Below are positions 1 to 6,439 of a stretch of DNA of 8,192 bases, piece by piece. How positions within the stretch are numbered: the stretch's first letter is position 1; each line of letters starts with the position of its first letter. The position numbers and the translations under genes are program-made. The notes under the pieces were generated by a model. The model was not told where the DNA came from and searched no databases. It saw only the letters and a list, made by a program, of their open reading frames with translations. This DNA is from Micrococcales bacterium (GTDB taxonomy: Bacteria; Actinomycetota; Actinomycetes; Actinomycetales; Dermatophilaceae), in contig JAKDLQ010000097.1 of the NCBI GenBank assembly GCA_030452775.1, positions 1 to 8,192 of the forward strand. Reading direction: 5' to 3'.

Positions 1-1334
1 AGGTGGCGGGCGTAGCCGTCGAGGTCGTCGTAGTGGCTGCGGTGCGCCTCGTCGACGACGACGATGATGTTGCGCCGGTCCGACAGCAGCGGGTGTGTCT
101 CGCCAGCCGCCCTCTCATCCTGGGACAGCCCGAACTTCTGCAGGGTGGTGAAGTAGATGCCGCCCGTGCGCCGGTCGGTGAGCTCGCGGCGCAGGTCGGC
201 TCGCCTCGTGATCCGCACCGGGTCCTCGGCGAGCAGCCGGCTCTTTGCGAAGCCGTCGTAGAGCTGACCGTCGAGCTCGGTGCGGTCGGTGACGAGGATG
301 ATCGTCGGATTGTGCAGCTTCGGATGCCGCTGCACCGCGTGGGTGTAGAGCTCCATCTCCATCGACTTGCCCGAGCCCTGCGTGTGCCAGACGACACCGG
401 CCCTTCCGTCGGACTCGACCGCCTGGATCGTCGCCCCGACCGCCTTGCTGACCGCGAAGTACTGGTGCGGCTTGGCGATCCGCTTGGCCAGGCCATCGGA
501 TCCCTCGTCGAACGCGACGAAGTTGCGCATCAGCTGCAGGAAGCGCTCCTGGTTGAAGACCCCGTCGATGAGCTGGTCGAGGCCGGTGCCGAGCTCGCCG
601 TGATCCAGCGTCGCCCCAAAGCCGAGCGGCTCACCGTCGTCTCCGACGTTCCACGGCGAGAAGTGGTTGAGCGGGGTGAACGGTGTCCCGTACTTCGCGA
701 TGACACCGTCGCTCGCGACGCTGAGCACGGCGAAGCGAAACGCCATCGGCAGCTCTCGCAGGTAGGTGCCCAGCTGCGCGTGGGCAGCCGCGACGTCGGC
801 GGACTGGTTCCCGGCCTTCTTCAGCTCGATCACCGAAACGGGCAGGCCGTTGCAGTAGAGGACGACGTCGAAGCGCCGCTCGACCTCGCGCGAGCGCACC
901 GTCACCTGGTTGACCGCGAGCCAGTCGTTCTCGCCCGGGTCGGTGCTGACCAGCCGGATCGTCGGGTTGTGCTCCTGCCCCTCGTCGTCGATCCAGCTGA
1001 TGCCGCGGAAGCCCTCGACCATGAAGCCGTGGGTGCGCTGGTTCTCGGTCAGCGCGTCCCCGGAGGTGGGCCGGAGGATCTCGGCTGCCGCCTGCCTGAG
1101 GTAGTCCGGCGGCACGGCCGAATTGAGACGACGCAGCGCGGCCAGGAGGCGCGAGGGGAGGACGAGGTCGTCCCAGGACTCGCGCTCCCCCGAGCCGGGC
1201 GCGATTGCTTTGCCCTGTTTCGGGACCCAGCCGTGCTCGGCGAGGCCTTCGAGGGCGTAGTCCTCCCACCCCGCCTCGGACATGCCCGTCCCATCGAACA
1301 CGTTCACTGTGCCACCCCCGACGTTCTCAACCAT
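1..1334 (-). CDS. hsdR: Type I restriction enzyme endonuclease/translocase subunit HsdR (partial, C-terminus beyond left edge)
   Basis: HsdR is the DNA-cleaving and ATP-driven translocating subunit of a Type I R-M complex (R2M2S1). About 444 N-terminal residues are visible in one uninterrupted minus-strand frame that runs off the left edge. An N-terminal PD-(D/E)xK nuclease domain is seen as FDVVLY (D156) followed by VIELKK (E170, K172). The SF2 helicase part starts with the Q-motif-like KPHQYFAV (near 288), then Walker A HTQGSGKS (317-324), motif Ia ILVTDRTELD (346-355), and the DEAH box VVVDEAHRS (425-433). The later helicase motifs and the C-terminal HsdM-contact region lie outside the window. 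The ATG at 1334 is one base after the hsdS stop (TGA-G-ATG) and has GAGGAA 10 nt upstream. An internal ATG at 1283, which begins MSEAGWED as many homologues do, is a possible alternative start. All visible key residues are intact, so this looks like a functional enzyme. Confidence 0.95.
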   Translation of the reverse strand, partial: MVENVGGGTVNVFDGTGMSEAGWEDYALEGLAEHGWVPKQGKAIAPGSGERESWDDLVLPSRLLAALRRLNSAVPPDYLRQAAAEILRPTSGDALTENQRTHGFMVEGFRGISWIDDEGQEHNPTIRLVSTDPGENDWLAVNQVTVRSREVERRFDVVLYCNGLPVSVIELKKAGNQSADVAAAHAQLGTYLRELPMAFRFAVLSVASDGVIAKYGTPFTPLNHFSPWNVGDDGEPLGFGATLDHGELGTGLDQLIDGVFNQERFLQLMRNFVAFDEGSDGLAKRIAKPHQYFAVSKAVGATIQAVESDGRAGVVWHTQGSGKSMEMELYTHAVQRHPKLHNPTIILVTDRTELDGQLYDGFAKSRLLAEDPVRITRRADLRRELTDRRTGGIYFTTLQKFGLSQDERAAGETHPLLSDRRNIIVVVDEAHRSHYDDLDGYARH

Positions 1335-1335
1335 C

Positions 1336-2550
1336 TCAAACCACTTCCTCGACAACGCGCTCCGCGTCCTTGACCCGAATCTTCCCCGACATCAACAGCG
1401 GCAACAGCATGTCGCGTGTCGCCGCAATGCTCCTCGATTCCCTGACGTGCTGCTCCGCTGTGACGAGCAGCGGGGCAACACGCGCCTCCAGTTGGGCCAG
1501 ACCATTGCCGTCAAGATCGGCAACCTCCAAGTGGTCGAAGGTGCGCATAGTGATCGTGTCAAACACCGAGCCATGAGCCATCGCCTTCGCACGTTCTGTG
1601 GCTCGAAGTACCGAGAAGTAGAGCACTCCTGGCGGCAGCTTTCCTGGGACGAACCCATAACACGACTGGTTGAACGACATCGGCTCACCAAGTCGCGCGA
1701 CGGCGCCCACCGTCCCGCGAGCAGTAAGTATGACGCTGCTTGTCGGCAGCGGCTTAGCTTTCGTCTGAGCGATCGCCTCACGGCTTATGGACTCAGCCGT
1801 GTCGATGACAACCCCGAGGGACGCAGAGGCCACGTCTTTCGCGGAGGCCCAGGGGTGTTCTCCGGGCGACCAGAACTCGTCACGTTGGCGTGACGGCGTC
1901 CCACCCAACACTGGTTTGAGTACCGAACTCATGGGACGGGTAGGCAGGCCCGATACGGCTTGGTCGAAGAACGATCCAGCCAGTTCCATACTGGTGTCCC
2001 CCAAGGGGGCGTTGGCGGCGATCTTGTCGTCGAGCGCTCCCAACACCTCCGCAATCCCCTGCTGGGTGCTCAGGTCAGGCATGCGAAGTGGAACGCTAGA
2101 CAGGATCGAGGTGTTGAGGTTCAGCATAGTGGCGCCTACGGCGTGTCGGACGATCCACTTCCGAGTCTCGGGAAGGCCCAATTGGTACGAGACATATTCG
2201 GCGCTGTCTGCGGAATCAGGACCGAAACTGACTCGAAGACACCCGGTGCCACAGAGCCAGCCATTGTTCTCCGCGCGGATCAGGGCTCGGCGCTCGACGT
2301 CGCCTCGACGCGAGTACACGATGTCTCCTGCGAAAAGGCGGTGACGACTTAACCTCGTGACATGGTCGCCGGAAACACGAGAAATATTGGTCTCGACGAT
2401 CCTGTTATCGCCGATGTCCTTGGGCATGACAACCGGGGTCCCCTCGATCGAGTAGTCCGATGCGTGAAGTTGCGAGCCGAAGGGGCCAGTGGCGATCGCC
2501 CCTCCCCCTTTGGCACAGACGGCACCGAGGGTTGTGGACATGAAGCTCAT
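1336..2550 (-). CDS. hsdS: Type I R-M specificity subunit HsdS
   Basis: HsdS recognises the bipartite DNA target and bridges two HsdM subunits. The protein is 404 aa, within the usual range. Two target-recognition domains (TRDs) are visible. TRD1 (about 1-157) has the characteristic GPFGSQLHASDY (22-33) and a GDIVYSRRGDV segment (75-85). TRD2 (about 205-345) has LGGTPSRQRDEFW (215-227), a TARGTVGAV strand-turn (276-284) and NQSCYGF (294-300). The helical spacers are STQQGIAEVLGALDDKI (161-177) and the C-terminal LEARVAP...RDMLLPLLMSGKIRV (355-392). The chosen ATG (2550) overlaps the hsdM stop as ATGA. A frame extension reaches further upstream but overlaps hsdM and gives an arginine-rich, non-native-looking sequence. 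No strong ribosome-binding site precedes 2550 (only GGAA), consistent with translational coupling to hsdM. A second ATG three codons in (2541) is possible. The gene is less GC-rich than its neighbours, as is common for exchanged hsdS alleles. The target sequence cannot be deduced by eye. Confidence 0.94.
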   Translation of the reverse strand: MSFMSTTLGAVCAKGGGAIATGPFGSQLHASDYSIEGTPVVMPKDIGDNRIVETNISRVSGDHVTRLSRHRLFAGDIVYSRRGDVERRALIRAENNGWLCGTGCLRVSFGPDSADSAEYVSYQLGLPETRKWIVRHAVGATMLNLNTSILSSVPLRMPDLSTQQGIAEVLGALDDKIAANAPLGDTSMELAGSFFDQAVSGLPTRPMSSVLKPVLGGTPSRQRDEFWSPGEHPWASAKDVASASLGVVIDTAESISREAIAQTKAKPLPTSSVILTARGTVGAVARLGEPMSFNQSCYGFVPGKLPPGVLYFSVLRATERAKAMAHGSVFDTITMRTFDHLEVADLDGNGLAQLEARVAPLLVTAEQHVRESRSIAATRDMLLPLLMSGKIRVKDAERVVEEVV

Positions 2551-4166
2551 GCGAGCGTTCCGAGTTGGGCGCGGACGATCTGCTCCAGCCTCGCCGACTC
2601 GTCGAACTGGGCGAAGAGGTCCTGGGTCAGTCTCTCGATCTTCTCCTCGATCGGCTCGCCGTCGTCCTCCACCTCCGCAGCGCCGACGTAGCGGCCAGGG
2701 GTCAGGGCGTAGTCCGAGGCCTTGATCTCCGCCAAGGTGACGCTCTTCGCGAAACCCGGCACATCGGCATACGTGAGGTCCTTCTCGGCGGCGGAAGCAG
2801 TGCCGCGCCACGCGCGGAACGTGTCCGCGATCCTGGCGATGTCCTCATCGGCGAAGCCTCGCTCGGCGCGGTCGACCATGTGGCCCAGCCCGCGGGCATC
2901 GATGAAGAGCACCTGCCCGGACCGATCCACCGAGCCGCCGTTGCCCGTGGTCTTGTCCTTGGCGAAGAACCAGACGCAGACCGGGATCCCGGTGCTGCGG
3001 AAGAGCTGGGTCGGCAGGGCCACCATGCACGAGACGAGGTCGGCCTCGACGAGCTGGGCGCGGATCTCCCCTTCGCCGCCGGAGTTGCTCGACATCGATC
3101 CGTTCGCCATGACGACGCCGGCGCTGCCGCCGGGCGCGAGCTTGCTGATGATGTGCTGGATCCACGCGTAGTTCGCGTTGCCCGCCGGTGGCACTCCGAA
3201 GCGCCACCGTGGGTCGTCCTCCTTGCGCGCCCACACCTTGATGTTGAAGGGCGGGTTCGACATCACGTAGTCCATCTCGAGCCCGGCGTGCAGGTCGATC
3301 GCGAACGTGTCGCCCCACACACTGGCGAGGTTGCCGTTGAGGCCGTGGATGGCGAGGTTCATGCGGGCCAGGCGCCAGGTGCGCTCGTTGAGCTCCTGCC
3401 CGTAGATCGAGATGGCGGTCTTGTCCTCGTCGTGGGCGGCGAGGAACTTCTCGGCCTGGACGAACATGCCGCCCGAGCCGCAGGCCGGGTCGTAGACGCG
3501 CCCGTGGGTGGGCTCCAGCACCTCGACCAGGGTGCGGACGACGCTCGGCGGGGTGAAGAACTCGCCGCCGCGCTTGCCCTCGGCGCGGGCGAACTTCTCG
3601 AGGAAGTACTCATACACCTCACCGAGCAGGTCGCGTGCCTTCGATACGCCCTCGCCGGTGAAACGGGCGCTGTTGAACAGGTCGATGAGCTCACCGAGGC
3701 GGCGCTGGTCGACGTTGTCACGGTTGTAGATCCGGGGCACCGCGCCCTTGAGCGACGGGTTCGACCCGACGAGCAGGTCCATCGCCTCGTCGACGAGCTG
3801 GCCGATGTTCCGGTGCGGCGCGCCGTCCTGCGCCGGCAGGCCCTTCGCGTGCTCGGCGAGGTAGCCCCAACGCGCGGTCGGCGCCACCCAGAACACGTTG
3901 TATGCCGTGTACTCGTCGACGTCGTCGACCTGCGGCTGGATCTGCGCCTCCGACCAGCCGTCGGCGGTGAGCTCGTCGCGGATCTGGGCGCGGCGCTCCT
4001 CGAACGCGTCGGAGACGTACTTGAGGAAGACCAGGCCGAGGATGACGTCCTTGTACTGTGAGGCGTCCATCGAGCCGCGCAGCTTGTCGGCGGCCTTCCA
4101 CAGGGTGTCCTTCAGCTCCTTCATCGTCGATGGGGCGCTTGCGTCGGCCTTCTTCCTCGGCGGCAT
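2547..4166 (-). CDS. hsdM: Type I R-M N6-adenine DNA methyltransferase subunit HsdM
   Basis: HsdM transfers a methyl group from S-adenosylmethionine to adenine N6 in the target set by HsdS, marking host DNA and, with HsdR, allowing cleavage of foreign DNA. The product is 539 aa, a normal length. The HsdM N-terminal helical domain is seen around LWKAADKLRGSMDASQYKD (22-40) and GLVFLKYVSDAF (44-55). The methylase domain carries GEFFTPPSVV (201-210), the SAM-binding motif I YDPACGSGGMF (225-235), a conserved YGQELNERTW (255-264), and catalytic motif IV MSNPPFN (302-308). The C-terminal region has LTPGRYVG (488-495) followed by a helix, usual for contact with HsdS. All catalytic motifs are intact. 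The ATG at 4166 lies one base after the stop of the upstream gene (TGA-G-ATG), with AAGGAAGG eight bases upstream inside the end of that gene. The stop overlaps the hsdS start. Confidence 0.97.
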   Translation of the reverse strand: MPPRKKADASAPSTMKELKDTLWKAADKLRGSMDASQYKDVILGLVFLKYVSDAFEERRAQIRDELTADGWSEAQIQPQVDDVDEYTAYNVFWVAPTARWGYLAEHAKGLPAQDGAPHRNIGQLVDEAMDLLVGSNPSLKGAVPRIYNRDNVDQRRLGELIDLFNSARFTGEGVSKARDLLGEVYEYFLEKFARAEGKRGGEFFTPPSVVRTLVEVLEPTHGRVYDPACGSGGMFVQAEKFLAAHDEDKTAISIYGQELNERTWRLARMNLAIHGLNGNLASVWGDTFAIDLHAGLEMDYVMSNPPFNIKVWARKEDDPRWRFGVPPAGNANYAWIQHIISKLAPGGSAGVVMANGSMSSNSGGEGEIRAQLVEADLVSCMVALPTQLFRSTGIPVCVWFFAKDKTTGNGGSVDRSGQVLFIDARGLGHMVDRAERGFADEDIARIADTFRAWRGTASAAEKDLTYADVPGFAKSVTLAEIKASDYALTPGRYVGAAEVEDDGEPIEEKIERLTQDLFAQFDESARLEQIVRAQLGTLA

Positions 4167-4167
4167 C

Positions 4168-6246
4168 TCAGTGTCCTTCCTTGGGGCGGTCGATGGTGAG
4201 GCTCTGTGAGGTCACGCCGTCGGTGACGGCACGCTCGAGAGCCTCCAGCTGTTCGCGTCGGGTCATCAGCGACCGACGCTCGTGCTCGATGGCGGCGAGG
4301 GCCCACGCCAGCGCTTCGCGTTGTCGTGCGGGCACCAGGCGTACGGGCCAGCGCCGCCAGTCGCGAGCGCGCGGTCCAGCGGGGCCGCCTGGGCAGGGTC
4401 GGTCCGCCGCGGCGCGGATGTCGGCCGCGAGCACGTCGGGCAGCAGCAGCGCCGGTCTGGGGCCGGCCCGGTCGTCGATGCGCAGGACCCTCGCAGGCGC
4501 GAGCACGACCGAGCCACCGGCCCGGTCGACCCAGGCAACCGGGCGTGGTGCGGTGCAGAAGACGACGTCCCCCGGCTCGGTGAACCGGGCCGAGGGATAG
4601 CTGCCCGCGAAGGTCAGCAGGTCGATCCTCCGGTCACCCATCGGTGCCTCTGCGAGCAGCTCGGCCGGGCCGATGACCGTTCGCCCGCTGCCGCCCGTCA
4701 CGTCGGCATCCGCGACGCGGTTGCCCGGCACGATGCGGCACAACGTGGCGTCGATCGCCTGTCCCAGGGTGCGGACCGACGGGGCCGGGACTTCGCCATC
4801 CGGCGCAGCCGCCTCGACGCGAAGACCGGACACATGTGACGAGTCGAGCTCGCGAACCAGGGAGTCGATGGTCACGGCGAGATCGGGCGGCGCCGCCGGG
4901 GCCGGCCGGCGAGTGGCCTGGTCGACCAGACTGGTGCGCCCGGGCAGCAGCAGCGCCGTGCGCACCCGCCGGGCCGAGTGGAAGGCGTGCCTGCGGGCGA
5001 CGTTACGGCTCGCCATCGCCGTGACCGCGTCGGTCACGATCGACCCGACCACCGCTTCGGTGAGGCCAGCATCGGAATGGTCGGAGACGACGGTGAAGCG
5101 ATCGGTGACCGGCACCGTCGCGTTCGGAGGGCCGAGCGCCCACAGGGCGAGAGCCTGGCGGGGCGAGTGGACCACGAGGCCTGAGGGTAGCCGCAGCGCG
5201 TAGCGCAGCCGGCCGGTGCGCAGGATGCGGTCTCGCGCGAGGTCGACCTCGACCCCCTCGGGCCGGTCGACCAGCGCGCTCGCCGGTCCCAGCACGACGA
5301 GTCGCGAGTGGCCGGCGAGCTGCCGGACGAGGTTGCTGATCGTCTTCAACACCTCGACATCGCTGAGGCTGGGATCTCCTGCCGGGGGCAACTGCATGAC
5401 GTGCACGGCGTCGGCCTCGAGGGCCGCGAACGACAGGTCGCCCGACTCGTCGACCGCGACGTCGAGCCGGTGGCGGTCGTGGACGAACAGCCTCCGACGA
5501 GCGAGCCGCGCGCTTCGGGTGTCGAACGGTACGGAGGCGAGGCTGGGGGCCGGCTCAGCGGCATACGACTCGGCGATTGCGAGCAGCAGGTCGGCCCTGC
5601 CGTCGGTGACATCGACGAAGACCGGCGTCTCGAAGCCGGCCTCACTGGCGAGGGCCACGGCGACGCGCGCCGCCAGCCGCACGGCCTCGTCTCGAAGTGC
5701 AACCGCGGCATGGCCGGGCAGCGAGCGGCTGAGTTGCTGACGCAGCAACAGCTCGAAGGCTCTCTTCGGCGAGTAGGAGGCGTCGGCCAGGGCGCCGGCG
5801 TGAGCAGCCAGCGCGGGCAGGTCATCCCCCGTCGCCGCGACCTCGCGGGAGAGCATCGAGTCGGCGGGGTCGATGTCGAGGGCACGGCGCAGGGTGGCGG
5901 CAGCATCGAGATCGGCGAGGGGCTCGTCGGAGGCTGACACGAGGCAGAGCAGCGCGGTGAGGGCATCGAGCGCCGCGCCCCCATCGAGGTGGGACAGGCC
6001 GGTCGAGGTGGCGTGGGCAGCGAGGTCGTCGCGCACCTGCTCGTTGCGCCCCCGCCCGGTGGCCTCGAGATAGTCGGCGACCTCGAAGGCGTCGAAACGC
6101 TCCTCACCTGCGACAACGACGACCGGCTCGGGGAACGGGTGACCGGCCAGCTCGCGCCGGCGCCACATCGAGACGACCGGCCGGCGCACCTGCGCGAGCC
6201 GAGCGACGTCGGCGAGGCCGAGCTGCAGCGTCGATGGGCGCGACAT
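4168..6246 (-). CDS. HTH / degenerate HsdM-like methylase / HsdS-like C-terminus protein, first gene of the hsd operon
   Basis: The product is 692 aa with no gene symbol I recognise. Residues about 8-62 look like a winged helix-turn-helix (ADVARLAQVRRPVVSMWRR, then FPEPV and FDAFEVADYL), matching the N-terminus of a group of actinobacterial proteins annotated as N-6 DNA methylases. The middle aligns by eye with the order of methylase elements, but the key residues are gone. FVDVTDGRADLLLAIAESY (210-228) sits where DPACGSGG should be. VMQLPPAG (283-290) sits where NPPF should be. ARDRILRTGRLRYALRLPSG (337-356) and QALALWALGP (364-373) resemble the conserved segments after motif IV. Residues about 545-685 resemble a HsdS half: GDVVFCTAP (559-567), VVLAPARVLRI (580-590), then VPARQREALAWAL and a long final helix (638-675). 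A catalytic role is therefore unlikely; regulation, DNA-site sensing or an accessory subunit role are inferences. The ATG at 6246 is chosen for its GAGGAGG four bases upstream; an in-frame ATG at 6288 lacks such a site. Confidence 0.75.
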   Translation of the reverse strand: MSRPSTLQLGLADVARLAQVRRPVVSMWRRRELAGHPFPEPVVVVAGEERFDAFEVADYLEATGRGRNEQVRDDLAAHATSTGLSHLDGGAALDALTALLCLVSASDEPLADLDAAATLRRALDIDPADSMLSREVAATGDDLPALAAHAGALADASYSPKRAFELLLRQQLSRSLPGHAAVALRDEAVRLAARVAVALASEAGFETPVFVDVTDGRADLLLAIAESYAAEPAPSLASVPFDTRSARLARRRLFVHDRHRLDVAVDESGDLSFAALEADAVHVMQLPPAGDPSLSDVEVLKTISNLVRQLAGHSRLVVLGPASALVDRPEGVEVDLARDRILRTGRLRYALRLPSGLVVHSPRQALALWALGPPNATVPVTDRFTVVSDHSDAGLTEAVVGSIVTDAVTAMASRNVARRHAFHSARRVRTALLLPGRTSLVDQATRRPAPAAPPDLAVTIDSLVRELDSSHVSGLRVEAAAPDGEVPAPSVRTLGQAIDATLCRIVPGNRVADADVTGGSGRTVIGPAELLAEAPMGDRRIDLLTFAGSYPSARFTEPGDVVFCTAPRPVAWVDRAGGSVVLAPARVLRIDDRAGPRPALLLPDVLAADIRAAADRPCPGGPAGPRARDWRRWPVRLVPARQREALAWALAAIEHERRSLMTRREQLEALERAVTDGVTSQSLTIDRPKEGH

Positions 6247-6250
6247 CTGG

Positions 6251-6257
6251 CCTCCTC
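6251..6257 (-). promoter_or_regulatory. Ribosome-binding site deciding the start of the 692-aa gene
   Basis: GAGGAGG on the minus strand, four bases before the ATG at 6246. It favours this start over the in-frame ATG at 6288, whose upstream sequence has no comparable purine run, and removes 14 residues from the longest reading frame. Confidence 0.8.
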
Positions 6258-6311
6258 GACTCGTGTGCCCGGGCCGTCCGAGCTCCATGGGTCACAGTAC
6301 GGCTGTCTGGT

Positions 6312-6331
6312 GTCTCTTGATCTGTTGAGAC
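6312..6331. repeat. Inverted repeat GTCTC-N10-GAGAC beside the TGATAA palindrome
   Basis: GTCTC (6312-6316) and GAGAC (6327-6331) are perfect five-base inverted arms separated by ten bases, ending two bases before the TGATAA palindrome begins. The arms are short and could arise by chance. The adjacency of two dyads in the only A+T-richer part of the divergent region is what makes it worth recording. Confidence 0.35.
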
Positions 6332-6332
6332 C

Positions 6333-6350
6333 TGATAACCCCGCTTATCA
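6333..6350. repeat. Inverted repeat TGATAA-N6-TTATCA, candidate operator
   Basis: TGATAA (6333-6338) and TTATCA (6345-6350) are perfect inverted arms around the spacer CCCCGC. An A+T-rich palindrome in this GC-rich DNA, placed midway between two divergent genes, looks like a binding site for a dimeric regulator. The HTH protein encoded just to the left is an obvious candidate for binding it, but this is inference. Confidence 0.55.
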
Positions 6351-6426
6351 CCAGTCCCACTTCACTCGTGAGGTGCCCGGAGGCAGGGTCGTCGTAGTGG
6401 CAGCGACAAGCGCAGCCGACGAACGA

Positions 6427-6433
6427 GATGGAG
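6427..6433 (+). promoter_or_regulatory. Ribosome-binding site deciding the start of the 491-aa gene
   Basis: GATGGAG, with GGAG ending six bases before the ATG at 6440. The in-frame ATG at 6428 overlaps this site and itself has no clear ribosome-binding sequence upstream, so 6440 is preferred. The earlier start would add only four residues. Confidence 0.65.
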
Positions 6434-6439
6434 CACGAG

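Larger units (their letters stand above)
6247..6439. promoter_or_regulatory. Divergent intergenic control region between the hsd operon and the 491-aa gene
   Basis: This 193-bp gap separates two genes transcribed away from each other, so promoters for both must lie in or near it. It is locally richer in A+T around 6311-6350 than the coding DNA on either side and holds two inverted repeats (listed separately). No pair of -35/-10 boxes with good spacing is convincing on either strand. TTGATC (6317-6322) and TACTGT on the minus strand (near 6297-6302) are isolated promoter-like hexamers only. That both promoters sit here is inferred from layout. Confidence 0.6.

Noticed and set aside
3..1373. 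Long plus-strand open frame (456 codons) opposite hsdR
   Set aside because: It is antisense to hsdR, whose frame carries the Walker A, DEAH and PD-(D/E)xK motifs. Its product is an Arg/Val/Asp-rich sequence with no recognisable domain, the usual mirror frame in GC-rich coding DNA.
2551..2811. N-terminal extension of HsdS to a start at 2811
   Set aside because: This would overlap hsdM by about 260 bases and adds an arginine-rich stretch that is hsdM read out of frame. The ATG at 2550, overlapping the hsdM stop, gives a normal HsdS N-terminus.
2565..4061. Long plus-strand open frame (498 codons) opposite hsdM
   Set aside because: It lies entirely within hsdM on the other strand. hsdM has intact methylase motifs, while this frame gives low-complexity Arg/Leu/Val/Asp text with no domain.
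23..6401. Exact 15-base match GGTCGTCGTAGTGGC at 23-37 and 6387-6401
   Set aside because: The first copy encodes a conserved stretch of HsdR just after its DEAH box (HYDD). The second is in the intergenic region with unrelated flanks. Simple GTC-repeat composition makes chance likely, and there is no sign of att or mobile-element boundaries.
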